57,449 nt of DNA from Novosphingobium sp. KCTC 2891 (lineage in GTDB: Bacteria > Pseudomonadota > Alphaproteobacteria > Sphingomonadales > Sphingomonadaceae), in NCBI RefSeq assembly GCF_025938155.1, contig NZ_JAPCZG010000016.1:1-57449 (forward strand). The letters run 5' to 3'. Positions 25,765 through 34,417 of this stretch are shown one piece after another. The translations under genes were made by a program, and so were the position numbers. The notes under the pieces are model-generated. The model had not been told where the DNA came from. It made no database searches and was given only the letters and a program-made list of their open reading frames with translations. Numbering within the stretch: position 1 is the stretch's first letter; the number at the start of each line of letters is the position of its first letter.

Positions 25765-26769
25765 TCAGATCGTCACGCAGATCTTGCCGAAGTGGCCGTG
25801 GGCCTCCTGGTGCCGGAAAGCCTCTGCAAGCTGCTCGAACGCGAAAGTCGACGAAACCACCGGCCGCATGCCGGAAGCTTCGATCGCACGGACCATGTCC
25901 TCCTGGTCCTTGCGGCTTCCCACGGTGATGGCCTGAAGGCGCAAGTTGCGGTTGAGCACGCCAAGCATCGGAAACTTGAGGGGGCTGCGGCTCAGCGCGC
26001 CGATCAATACGATGATGCCGCCAGTGCGCATGGCCGCGATGGACTGCGTAATGCCTTCGCCGCCGACGACTTCCAGCAATACGTCAACGCCGCGCCCGTT
26101 GGTCAGGCGCACGGCCTCGGCGCCCCAATCCGGCGTCTCGGCATAGTTGATGACATGCGTCGCACCCAGGGCGCGCAGCTTCTCGGCCTTGGCCTCGGAC
26201 GACGTGGTGGCGATCACCTGTGCCCCGGCGGCGACGGCGAACTGAAGCGCGAAGATCGAGACGCCGCCCGTGCCTTCGACGAGCACGACATCGCCCGGCT
26301 TGATCTTTGCTTCCACCATGAGGGCGCGCCACGCGGTCAGGCCTGCACAGGGCAGGGTGGCGGCTTCCTCGAAACCGAGGTTGGCCGGTGCCAGCGTGAA
26401 GTCGCTGGCCGGACGAACGACGTATTCGGCGGCGAGGCCGTCGACCTGGTCGCCGCGCATCATGGCGACGCGTTCGGCGGTGACCGGACCATCCAGCCAG
26501 TTGGCGAAATACGTGCTGATCACCCGGTCGCCGGGCTTGAAGGCGCTGACGCCTTCGCCGACGGCCACGACTTCGCCCGCGCCGTCGGACATCGGGATGC
26601 GGCCCTTTTCCGCCGGAAACCAGCCCATGACCACGATGTAGTCATGAAAGTTGAGGGACGTGGCGCGTACCCGCACCAACACCTGTCCGGCTGCCACGGC
26701 AGGGGTTTCGCGCTCGACGATCGCAAGCTCATCCAGCCCGCGCTCTTCGGCGAGTTCATACTGACGCAT
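25765..26769 (-). CDS. Zinc-independent MDR / quinone oxidoreductase-like protein 2
   Basis: 334 residues. The GroES-like domain has the QOR signature TSLNFHDYIVVMGWFP and PMSDGAGEVVAVG, without zinc ligands. The Rossmann domain has VLVEGTGGVSIFALQFAVAAG. Members reduce enones or quinones with NADPH. In catabolic clusters they often act on unsaturated ketone intermediates. The ATG at 26769 follows GAGGAACCGTCACG, so the longer upstream frame is rejected. It lies 147 bp downstream of the GMC small-subunit gene and leads into the ligase and SDR. Confidence 0.88.
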   Translation of the reverse strand: MRQYELAEERGLDELAIVERETPAVAAGQVLVRVRATSLNFHDYIVVMGWFPAEKGRIPMSDGAGEVVAVGEGVSAFKPGDRVISTYFANWLDGPVTAERVAMMRGDQVDGLAAEYVVRPASDFTLAPANLGFEEAATLPCAGLTAWRALMVEAKIKPGDVVLVEGTGGVSIFALQFAVAAGAQVIATTSSEAKAEKLRALGATHVINYAETPDWGAEAVRLTNGRGVDVLLEVVGGEGITQSIAAMRTGGIIVLIGALSRSPLKFPMLGVLNRNLRLQAITVGSRKDQEDMVRAIEASGMRPVVSSTFAFEQLAEAFRHQEAHGHFGKICVTI

Positions 26770-26916
26770 CGTGACGGTTCCTCTCGAATACTGGTCTTGT
26801 CGCGCCAGACTTCGCGCTGCCGTAGGTAGAAAGTAGGCCCGACCGCAACCGCGACGGGTTACGGGGCGCCGCAATTCGGCTGTTGTCTGGCAGCAATGTG
26901 GCGCATGAGGGCACGA

Positions 26917-27348
26917 TCATGGGGCCTCGCCTGTTGTCCGGGGCGCGCGCCAGATCGGCCCGCGCGCCAATACCGGCGCGAGCAGGTCGGTAAAATCAGG
27001 GGCGGCTTCGGGGTCGACAGGGCGCCGTTCCGGCCCGGTGTATCCCAGCAGCGCGCGCACATCGTCGAACAGGTAGTAACCACCCGCAATCGCAAGACAG
27101 AACCCCTGCCAGGTTTCGCTGTCGTGCGTGCGCAGTTCTTCCAGGGCGGCTCTGTGGTCCTTGCCGCGCGCAAAACGCACGGCAGCCAGTACGCGCGGCG
27201 CCAGATCGGCGCGCAGTTGCACCACGCGATCGAGCAATTCATCCGCAGCCCCTGCCGCCGATGCCGACGGCATGCCTTCGGCATCGGGGATAAGAATGTC
27301 GGCCAATGCGCGTATGACCGCGCGGTCATCTTCCTTGAACCAGTTCAT
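26917..27348 (-). CDS. Gluconate 2-dehydrogenase subunit 3-like small subunit
   Basis: 143 residues. The N-terminus (RAVIRALADILIPDAEGMPS) and central GFCLAIAGGYYLFDDVRALLGY match the small (gamma) subunit that accompanies membrane GMC dehydrogenases such as gluconate 2-dehydrogenase. Those homologues usually carry a Tat signal. None is visible here, so the complex may be cytoplasmic. Its ATG overlaps the GMC stop by four bases (27345-27348), indicating coupled synthesis. It is likely a chaperone or structural subunit for the GMC flavoprotein. Confidence 0.8.
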   Translation of the reverse strand: MNWFKEDDRAVIRALADILIPDAEGMPSASAAGAADELLDRVVQLRADLAPRVLAAVRFARGKDHRAALEELRTHDSETWQGFCLAIAGGYYLFDDVRALLGYTGPERRPVDPEAAPDFTDLLAPVLARGPIWRAPRTTGEAP

Positions 27349-28976
27349 GCGGCCACTTTCTGATCGCGGCGCGCGGCGATCAGGTGGCGGGCACCACGCG
27401 CGGCCAGCGCGCAGATCGTGGCCGTGGGGTTCACCCCGCCAGAGGTTACGAACAGGCTGCCGTCAAAGATATAGAGATTGGGCACGTCATGCGTACGGCC
27501 CCAGCGATCGGTGACCGAGGTGGCCGGATCGTTGCCCATGCGAGCGGTGCCCAGCATGTGGCCACCGCTGTTGGGCAGGACGGGGATGGACAGCGTTTCA
27601 ACGGCGCCGGCTGCCACCAGCGATTCCCGCGCGCGTTCGATGTGCCAGTCGCGCAGGGCCCTGTCGTTCTCGCCCACGCGGAAATGCACTTTCACCGACG
27701 GCACGCCGTCGCAATCGGACAGTTCATCGTGCAGGGTTATGCGGTTTTCCGGATCGGGCAAGGTCTCGCCGCAGATCGCCCATGACAGCGAATGGCCCAG
27801 CCGGCGCATCTTCTGGTGAGCTGCTGCGCCCCACCCGCGCTCCAGCGAGGCGCGGCCCAGACCGGGATGGATCGACAGCGGACCGCCGCCGGTGGAAAGG
27901 CTCCACTTCGCGCCGCGCACGAACCCGCGCAAGCGGTCGGTTTCATAGAACTGCATGGAATAGATCGCGATGCCGCCGGGGCCGATCCAGCTTTCCAGCT
28001 GTTCGTCGAACACCCCCACGGCCACCGAGATCGGGTGCGGCATGAAGTTGCGTCCCACAAGGCCTGAAGAGTTGGCGAGGCCATCGGGAAAACGCGCCGA
28101 TTTCGATAGCAGCAGCAAGCGCGCGGTGCCGATGCCATTGGCACACAAGATCACTACCCGGGCGCGCTGGTGGTGTTCCTCGCCCGAACGGTCGATCCAG
28201 ATCGCGCCCGTGGCAAGGCCCGCGCTGTCCGTCGTGATTTCACGCACGCGGGCCCCGGTAATCAGGCGGGCGCCGCTGGCCGTGGCGTCGATCCAGTAAG
28301 CTTTGTCGGCAACCGCCTTGGCGCCTTCGGGGCATCCTTTGCTGCACACGCCAAGCCGCACGCAGGCGGCAAGGTGTCCGTGCGGTCGCGATGGAATGCC
28401 ATTCGAACCCGGCCACCAGTGCCAGCCCAGCCGGTTCATCCCCTCGGCCGCTTTGCGCCCCGCCTTGCCGATGGGAAAAGGCGGCAACGGGTGGCGGTGC
28501 GGTGCGGGATAGGCCGGATCGCCCGACAGGCCCGATACGCCCATCGCCAGCTCGGCTTCCTCGTAGAAGGGTTCCAGCTCGGCGTAAGTGATGGGCCAAT
28601 CGTCGGCCACGCCATCAAGGCTGCGCACGGCGAAATCCGAAGGGGTCAGGCGGTGCCAGTGCGCACCCCACAGCCAGGTGGAACCGCCCACGGCATTGTA
28701 CATGGTTATGCCGACATCGGACTCGCTTTCGTCAATCGGATAGTCGGCCTCGCGCTCTCGTTGGTTGGGGCTCCAGTGCCAGCGCTGGCGCGCCATCAGC
28801 TCGCCCTCGGGCCGGCCGGTAGGCAGCCGGTCGGAACTTTCCCAGTCACCCTGTTCAAGGCACACGACGCTGAGGCCTGCGGCGACAAGATGTTTGGCCG
28901 CCATGCCGCCCGCCGGGCCTGCGCCCACGATGAGCACGTCGGCGATCGTGCCGTCAGGATCCTCTGCTCGATTCAT
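27345..28976 (-). CDS. GMC-family FAD oxidoreductase
   Basis: 543 residues. The FAD-binding motif VLIVGAGPAGGMAAKHL lies near residue 13, a GGSTWLWGAHWHR segment follows, and the C-terminal GMC signature has GGHMLGTARMG with the catalytic histidine and NLYIFDGSLFVTSGGVNP. A cysteine-bearing CVRLGVCSKGCPEGAK segment resembles the gluconate/sorbitol dehydrogenase group. It oxidises an alcohol group. With its small subunit it may pass electrons to the respiratory chain, yet no cytochrome subunit is present. The start is chosen at 28976 (AAGGGC upstream). An ATG at 29003 is possible. Confidence 0.9.
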   Translation of the reverse strand: MNRAEDPDGTIADVLIVGAGPAGGMAAKHLVAAGLSVVCLEQGDWESSDRLPTGRPEGELMARQRWHWSPNQREREADYPIDESESDVGITMYNAVGGSTWLWGAHWHRLTPSDFAVRSLDGVADDWPITYAELEPFYEEAELAMGVSGLSGDPAYPAPHRHPLPPFPIGKAGRKAAEGMNRLGWHWWPGSNGIPSRPHGHLAACVRLGVCSKGCPEGAKAVADKAYWIDATASGARLITGARVREITTDSAGLATGAIWIDRSGEEHHQRARVVILCANGIGTARLLLLSKSARFPDGLANSSGLVGRNFMPHPISVAVGVFDEQLESWIGPGGIAIYSMQFYETDRLRGFVRGAKWSLSTGGGPLSIHPGLGRASLERGWGAAAHQKMRRLGHSLSWAICGETLPDPENRITLHDELSDCDGVPSVKVHFRVGENDRALRDWHIERARESLVAAGAVETLSIPVLPNSGGHMLGTARMGNDPATSVTDRWGRTHDVPNLYIFDGSLFVTSGGVNPTATICALAARGARHLIAARRDQKVAA

Positions 28977-29324
28977 GCCCTTGTGGCTAACCAACGCAAT
29001 CATGCCGGAAAAGCGCCGAGAGTTGCATTGAGGGGCAATTGCAGGTGGCGGACATACATGTTGCACGGCGGGGCCAAACCTGGCGTCTAGCAGCATTCGA
29101 GCCAGTTGCGGCGGTTAGAGCAGGGGGCCTCGGCGGCGGCGGCCGGGGCGGACGGGGCATGAAAATGGCCGGGCTCCGAAATCGGACTTTTCTCTGCCTG
29201 CAATCCTCCGGGGGTGCCTTGCGCATGGCAGCCAACTGGCGAAAGCTGTGATCCACGAGGGCGGGCCTGACATCGTTCAATGGCCGGGCCGTTGCAAAAA
29301 GTTGTGACAAGAGGGGAAGGCTGG
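28977..29324. other. Divergent intergenic region, GMC operon / amidohydrolase operon
   Basis: 348 bp between divergent starts, with no supported gene. A very G-rich stretch (29110-29160, repeated GGC/GGG runs) and a purine-rich GAGGGGAAGG ribosome-binding site at 29311 are visible. Both operon promoters must lie here, but no clear palindrome was seen. Confidence 0.45.
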
Positions 29325-30347
29325 ATGGAAACCGAAGCGATCAATCGCGCAGCGTGGCGCGCGCAAATCGTCGAGGCGGCGATCGAACCGGATTTGCCGA
29401 TCATCGATTCCCATCACCACATCTGGCGCGACGCCCCGGTTGAGCCGTGGGAGGCCTATCCTGCGGCGGCGATGATCGCGGACAAAGTGAATTCGGCCCA
29501 TAACGTCGTAGCCACGGTGTATGTCGATTCCCACTCTGCCTACCGTGTCGATGGCCCCGAGCATCTGCGCGTCGTGGGCGAAACCGAATACGCAGGTTCA
29601 GTGGGCGACGATTGCGATGCGCGCGGCGGTCGTGCGGTCGGGGGCTGCGCCGCAGTTGTCACGCATGCCAACCTTCTGATGGGCGCGGCGGTGGGCGAAG
29701 TGCTTGATGCGCATATCGCCGCGTCGTCGCGTTTTCGCGGCATCCGCCACATGACGGCGATAGATCCGGACCTGCCGCCGGTCTATGGTGCTACCGAATA
29801 CGGTGTGATGATGCGGCCGGAATTCCGCGAAGGCTTTGCCGAGCTGGCGCGTCGCAACCTCAGCTTCGATGCCTGGATGTTCCATCCCCAGCTTCCCGAA
29901 CTGCTCGACCTGGCTCGCGCCTTTCCCGAAGCGAACATCGTGCTGGACCACACCGGCGGCCCGATCGGCATCGGCCGTTTCGCGGGCAAGCGGGACGAGG
30001 CTTTTGCCGCGTGGAAGAAGGACATGTCCGCGATCGCCGCCTGTCCCAACGTGTCGGTCAAGGTCGGCGGCCTTAACATGACCTATACCGCGATGGACGC
30101 GATCGAAAATCCGCGCCCGAACACATCCGAAGAAGTGGCCTTGTTGCAGCGGGATCATTTTCTGACCACGATTGACCTGTTCGGCCCGGACCGTTGCATG
30201 GTGGAAAGCAATTTCCCGGTAGACATGCGCTCGATCTCGTATGACGTCCTGTGGAACAGCGTTAAGCGCATGACTGCCGACCTGACGCGCAGCGATCGCG
30301 AGCATATCTTCGCGGGCACCGCCCGGCGCGTTTATCGCCTTCCGTAA
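29325..30347 (+). CDS. Amidohydrolase-2 family TIM-barrel hydrolase
   Basis: 340 residues. The metal motif HHHIW (PIIDSHHHIWRDAP) is followed by GIRHMTAID, the strand NIVLDHTGGPIG and the late aspartate motif DRCMVESNFPVD. This is the COG3618/fuconolactonase-like branch that hydrolyses lactones or related C-O/C-C bonds. A lactonase acting on an oxidised ring is plausible. The ATG at 29325 is preceded by GAGGGGAAGG, better than the earlier ATG at 29280. The stop overlaps the next AraC gene as TAATG. Confidence 0.85.
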   Translation: METEAINRAAWRAQIVEAAIEPDLPIIDSHHHIWRDAPVEPWEAYPAAAMIADKVNSAHNVVATVYVDSHSAYRVDGPEHLRVVGETEYAGSVGDDCDARGGRAVGGCAAVVTHANLLMGAAVGEVLDAHIAASSRFRGIRHMTAIDPDLPPVYGATEYGVMMRPEFREGFAELARRNLSFDAWMFHPQLPELLDLARAFPEANIVLDHTGGPIGIGRFAGKRDEAFAAWKKDMSAIAACPNVSVKVGGLNMTYTAMDAIENPRPNTSEEVALLQRDHFLTTIDLFGPDRCMVESNFPVDMRSISYDVLWNSVKRMTADLTRSDREHIFAGTARRVYRLP

Positions 30348-31309
30348 TGGCGAGGGAAACTTTTCACGTCGAAGGTTCGTTCTCGGACGAGGAGAAGGCC
30401 GAAGCCGACTCTTTCGTGACGCGGCTGATTTATGGCGGCTCCAGCGAGGTGTCTGCCGTCGGGCCGAGTTTTGCCGTGCATCTGGAACAGGTCGCCTCGC
30501 GGCCTTTCCCGTGCTTTTCCTCGCAGGTGCGGACCAATTACGTCTGGCGCCGCAGTTCTGCCGATGTCCGTAAGGACGGCTCGGATTTCTGCGTGATCCG
30601 GCTCATCCGCTCCGGCACCACCCGCATCACGCAAATGGGGCGCACGCTGGAGTTCCATGCGGGTGATATCATCGTCACCCGTTCGAACATGCCGATTTTC
30701 TCGGAAATCTTGCCGGACGGCGACGGCGGCGTGGCCGATACGGCACTGTTGCTGGTGCCGAGCGCCACGCTCCAGAAATATCTGGAGGTGGACGCAATCG
30801 TTAATTGCCCCCTCCCGCGCGATACCCCGCATTACCGGGTGTTGGTGGACATGATCGAAATGCTTGCCCACCGGTCGTTCGATTTCGACGAGGAGACGGG
30901 AGACTTGCTGGCGACTGCGTTGTGCGTGGAAATGCGCAAGCTGTCGCAAGTGATGGTTGAAGGCGCGGACAGCCACATAAGCGTCCCCGAAGCGCGCTTG
31001 GTCGATATCCGCGCGCAGATCCGGGCGCATTTTTCGAATCCCTATCTCTCGCTCGAGATGATCGCTCGAAAATGCAACATATCTACGCGTTACGTTTCCT
31101 ACATAATGTCAAAATATGGCACTTCGTTTTACGAAGAACTGAAGATGGAGCGGCTGAATACGGCACGAAATATTCTTAAATCCGATAAGAATAAGAATAT
31201 GCCGATAAAGCAGGTGGCATTCTTTACGGGATTCAAGTCTACCTCGCACTTCAGCACGGCGTACAAGAAGACTTTTGGCATATCTCCCCATGAAGAACGC
31301 GCCCATTAA
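30347..31309 (+). CDS. AraC-family transcriptional regulator 2
   Basis: 320 residues. The N-terminal sensor domain includes FCVIRLIRSGTTRITQMG and GDIIVTRSNMP. The C-terminal double helix-turn-helix has IARKCNISTRYVSYIMSKYG and IKQVAFFTGFKSTSHFSTAY with FGISPHEE. It begins inside the amidohydrolase stop (TAATG), so the regulator is produced as part of its operon. The last 250 bases are clearly AT-richer than the surroundings (AATATTCTTAAATCCGATAA region), unlike the GC-rich sensor half. It is probably an activator of the rightward operon. Confidence 0.9.
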   Translation: MARETFHVEGSFSDEEKAEADSFVTRLIYGGSSEVSAVGPSFAVHLEQVASRPFPCFSSQVRTNYVWRRSSADVRKDGSDFCVIRLIRSGTTRITQMGRTLEFHAGDIIVTRSNMPIFSEILPDGDGGVADTALLLVPSATLQKYLEVDAIVNCPLPRDTPHYRVLVDMIEMLAHRSFDFDEETGDLLATALCVEMRKLSQVMVEGADSHISVPEARLVDIRAQIRAHFSNPYLSLEMIARKCNISTRYVSYIMSKYGTSFYEELKMERLNTARNILKSDKNKNMPIKQVAFFTGFKSTSHFSTAYKKTFGISPHEERAH

Positions 31310-31354
31310 AAGGGGCGCGACTTTTCGATGTTCCAACATTTTGGATGAAAGCAG

Positions 31355-32116
31355 ATGGCACAGCTAAAAGAGAAAGTCGCGCTCGTAGCGGGCGGCACGG
31401 GCGGCATTGGCGAAGCGATCGCCCGCAAGCTGGCCGAGGAAGGTGCGCGCGTTTATCTGGGTGGACGCAACCCCGGCAAGACGGCCACTGCCGCTGCCGC
31501 GCTGGGCGCGGTGCCGGTGCGGCTTGATGTGGGCAGTGCGGTCGACTGGAAGGCGGCCGTCGCGAGCATCGAGACGCAGGAGGGGCGCCTCGATGTTCTG
31601 GTCAATGCTCAGGGCGAAACGCTGCTTGCGCCTTTCGAGGAGGCGACGCTCGACCAGTTCCGGCAGATGATGGCCCTGAATGCGGAAAGCGTGTTCCTTG
31701 GCGCGCAGGCGGCCTTGCCGCTGATGCGCAAGTCGGGGCCGGGCAGCATCATCAACATCGGTTCGGTCATCCAGGCGCGGCCTAACAGCAGCCTGGCCGG
31801 CTATGGGGCGTCCAAGGCGGCCATGACCGCACTCAGCAAGTCGCTGGCGCTTCATTGTGCCGAGACGGGATCGGGCATTCGCGTCAACGTGATCCACCCG
31901 GCGGGCATCCTCACTCCGATGCTGGACCGTGCGATCCATGACATGGACGTACCTTATGATGAAGGTCGCGCCATGTGGGAGGCAACGCACCCGCTTGGCC
32001 GGTTCGGCACCCCCGAAGAGATCGCCAGTGCGGCGCTTTATTTCGCATCCGACCTGTCCGGCTTCACGACAGGAACCGAACTCTACGTGGATGGAGGCGC
32101 GGCCATCCGTTCATGA
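31355..32116 (+). CDS. SDR-family oxidoreductase
   Basis: 253 residues. The cofactor loop AGGTGGIGEAIA lacks the usual first threonine, VNAQGE replaces NNAG, the catalytic serine is in INIGSVIQ, and the catalytic YGASK is intact. The C-terminus reads FTTGTELYVDGGAA. It probably oxidises a ring or side-chain alcohol ahead of the flavoprotein dehydrogenase encoded 49 bp downstream. It follows araC2 by 45 bp and belongs to the same rightward operon. Confidence 0.9.
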   Translation: MAQLKEKVALVAGGTGGIGEAIARKLAEEGARVYLGGRNPGKTATAAAALGAVPVRLDVGSAVDWKAAVASIETQEGRLDVLVNAQGETLLAPFEEATLDQFRQMMALNAESVFLGAQAALPLMRKSGPGSIINIGSVIQARPNSSLAGYGASKAAMTALSKSLALHCAETGSGIRVNVIHPAGILTPMLDRAIHDMDVPYDEGRAMWEATHPLGRFGTPEEIASAALYFASDLSGFTTGTELYVDGGAAIRS

Positions 32117-32165
32117 GGGCGGGCTGCTCCTGAACGCGATCGCGCGCTAGGAAAACGAGGAATTC

Positions 32166-33866
32166 ATGGTGAAGTGTTATGATGTCATTGTCGCCGGATC
32201 GGGATCGGCCGGCATGGCGGCTGCAGTCCGGGCGCTGCACCTGGGGTTTTCGGTGCTGGTGCTGGAAAAGGAACAGCAGTGGGGCGGCACGTCTGCCGCT
32301 TCAGGCGGCGGCGTATGGATCCCCAACCACGGCATGAAGGCCGATGGTGACAGCCATGAGAAGGCGATGACCTACCTCAAGGCGGTCTCCAATGGTGCGG
32401 TACGCGAAGACCGCCTTGCCGCGTTTGTCGACAACGGATCAAAAATGGTCTCGTTTCTCGATGAAGTGGGCGTGCGCCTGCACGTGCTGGAAGGCTATCC
32501 GGATTACTTCCCCGACGCGCCGGGCGCGCATGCCGGGCGCGCGCTGTTCCCGTACGAAGTCGATGGCGCATCGGTGGGCGAAAGCGCCTACACGATGCGC
32601 GAGGCTCCGATACGCGGCAAGCTGTTCAACCGATATTCGTTCGGGCTGGACGAGGCTTTCGCACTCGCCACCAAGGCGCGCGGTTGGCGGGTGATCGTGG
32701 GCAAGATGCTTTGGCGCTACTGGTCGGATCTCGGCTGGCGCAAGAAGACCAGCCGGGACCGGCGCCTGACGATGGGTTCGGGCCTCATGGGGGCTCTGCG
32801 CCGCGCTTTCGATCGCATGGGCGGCGAAATGTGGATGGGCACCGGGCTTGTCGGCCTTCACGAAGAAGGCGGCCGTGTGACGGGCGTGGAAGTTGAACGC
32901 TATGGCCATCGCTTCCGCGTGGAGGCGCGCCACGGCGTGGTGATCGCCGCGGGCGGGTTCGAATGGAACCAGGAAATGCGCGACCGCTATTTCACGCTGC
33001 CCACGCCCGCGCATTGGGCGACCACGCCAGAGCGCGCCAATGACGGCAAGGCCACGCTGGCCGGTCAGGAAATCGGCGCCGATGTCGAATTCATGGAAAC
33101 CGGCTGGTACATTCCCAGCATGATCATGCCCACCATCGGCGTGCCAAACACCGCGATGACGCACCAGATGTCGTTCGACCATGGCCGTCCGCATAGCGTA
33201 TGCGTGAACCGGAATGGTGAGCGGTTCGTCAAGGAAACCATCGCTTACGACCAGTTTGGTCTGGCCATGATCGAGGACAACCGCAAGACCGGTTCGAGCT
33301 CTGTTATCTGGCACGTGTTCGACGACCAGTTCCGCGAAAAATATTCGTCGGGCGGCTTCATGCTGAAAGCACTGATGCCCGACAGCAAGGTGCCGGTCCA
33401 CTGGTGGGATCACTTCATCTATCGTGCCGATACGCTGGGCGACCTAGCCGCCAAGATCGACGTGGACGGCGCTGCCCTGGTCAAGACGGTGGAGCGCATG
33501 AACGAATATGCACGCACCGGCATCGACAAGGAATTCGGCCGCGGTAGCGACGATTACGACCGTTTCTTCGCCGATCAGCGGGTGAAGCCCAACGGGTGCA
33601 TCGGCACAATCGAGAAGGGTCCGTTCTATGCGGTGCCGATCGTGCTGGGCGATATGGGCACCAAGGGCGGCCTGAAGGCTGATGCCCAGGCGCGTGTGCT
33701 CAATACCAACGGCGTGCCCATCGGCGGTCTTTACGCCGCAGGCAATGCTTCGGGCGCCATCACGGGCAATTGCTATCCGGGGGCGGGCGGCACGATCGGT
33801 CCCGCCATGACCTTTGGCTTCATCGCGGCGAACACGATCGCCGCACTTGCCGCAAATTCACGCTGA
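32166..33866 (+). CDS. 3-ketosteroid-delta1-dehydrogenase-like FAD flavoprotein 1
   Basis: 566 residues of the fumarate reductase/KstD superfamily. The FAD motif VIVAGSGSAGMAAAVRA is N-terminal, then GGTSAASGGGVWIPNHG. The C-terminal FAD/substrate motif is NCYPGAGGTIGPAMTFG, with Y537 and G541 matching the catalytic Tyr and Gly of KstD enzymes. It should insert a C=C bond next to a ring ketone. The downstream SnoaL-like gene fits a ketosteroid-isomerase-type partner. AACGAGGAATTC precedes the ATG at 32166. It is paralogous to 49462-51195. The substrate need not be a steroid. Confidence 0.88.
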   Translation: MVKCYDVIVAGSGSAGMAAAVRALHLGFSVLVLEKEQQWGGTSAASGGGVWIPNHGMKADGDSHEKAMTYLKAVSNGAVREDRLAAFVDNGSKMVSFLDEVGVRLHVLEGYPDYFPDAPGAHAGRALFPYEVDGASVGESAYTMREAPIRGKLFNRYSFGLDEAFALATKARGWRVIVGKMLWRYWSDLGWRKKTSRDRRLTMGSGLMGALRRAFDRMGGEMWMGTGLVGLHEEGGRVTGVEVERYGHRFRVEARHGVVIAAGGFEWNQEMRDRYFTLPTPAHWATTPERANDGKATLAGQEIGADVEFMETGWYIPSMIMPTIGVPNTAMTHQMSFDHGRPHSVCVNRNGERFVKETIAYDQFGLAMIEDNRKTGSSSVIWHVFDDQFREKYSSGGFMLKALMPDSKVPVHWWDHFIYRADTLGDLAAKIDVDGAALVKTVERMNEYARTGIDKEFGRGSDDYDRFFADQRVKPNGCIGTIEKGPFYAVPIVLGDMGTKGGLKADAQARVLNTNGVPIGGLYAAGNASGAITGNCYPGAGGTIGPAMTFGFIAANTIAALAANSR

Positions 33867-33896
33867 ATCATCATGTCACATCAAAAGGAAAGCCCA

Positions 33897-34331
33897 ATGG
33901 CCATTACGTCTCATCCGTCGCCAAATGTCATGCTGGTGCTGCGCGCGATCAAGGTCGCCAGCGATCGTGAACTGGAAGGTTTCCGCGAAATCTGCGCGCC
34001 GTACGTGGTCGTGAACATGCCGTTCCACCCGGCCGGCATGAAGACCTTCCACGGCATCGACCAGATGATCCGCACGTTCAAGGCAGAGGAAACGTTCGCC
34101 ACTTTCGCGCTGTGGGCCGAAAAGGTCTGGGAAGTGGGGGATACGGTGTTCGTCGAAGGCCGTTCGCACGGCACGAACAGCAACGATCTGCCCGATTACA
34201 ACAACCACTACATGTTCGTGGTGCGTGTTGATAATGGCAAGATCGTGGAATGGAACGAGTTCTACAACCCGCTTGAAGCCATGAAGCAGGGTTATGGCCA
34301 GCCGCGCGAAAAGAAGGCAGCCAAGGCCTGA
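33897..34331 (+). CDS. SnoaL/ketosteroid-isomerase-like NTF2-fold protein
   Basis: 144 residues from the ATG at 33897, chosen for AAAGGAAAGCCC just upstream (an ATG at 33873 lacks one). The NTF2-like pattern is LEGFREICAPYVVVNMPFHP, GIDQMIRTFKAEETF and MFVVRVDNGKIVEWNEFYNP. The fold includes delta5-3-ketosteroid isomerase and small lyases/hydratases. The exact reaction is unknown, but it is the last gene of the KstD-containing operon, followed by a strong terminator. Confidence 0.8.
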   Translation: MAITSHPSPNVMLVLRAIKVASDRELEGFREICAPYVVVNMPFHPAGMKTFHGIDQMIRTFKAEETFATFALWAEKVWEVGDTVFVEGRSHGTNSNDLPDYNNHYMFVVRVDNGKIVEWNEFYNPLEAMKQGYGQPREKKAAKA

Positions 34332-34356
34332 TCCAGGGTTTCTGATCAAAAAAAAG

Positions 34357-34390
34357 GGGCGGAGAACCGGATTGGTTCTCCGCCCTTTTT
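34357..34390. terminator. Bidirectional Rho-independent terminator
   Basis: GGGCGGAGAACC and GGTTCTCCGCCC form a perfect 12-bp stem around GGATT, with A-run before and T-run (TTTTT) after. It serves the rightward SnoaL operon and, on the other strand, the leftward amidohydrolase that ends at 34418. Confidence 0.93.
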
Positions 34391-34417
34391 GTTTGCCGCT
34401 TCTGCGCAGGTGTGGGG

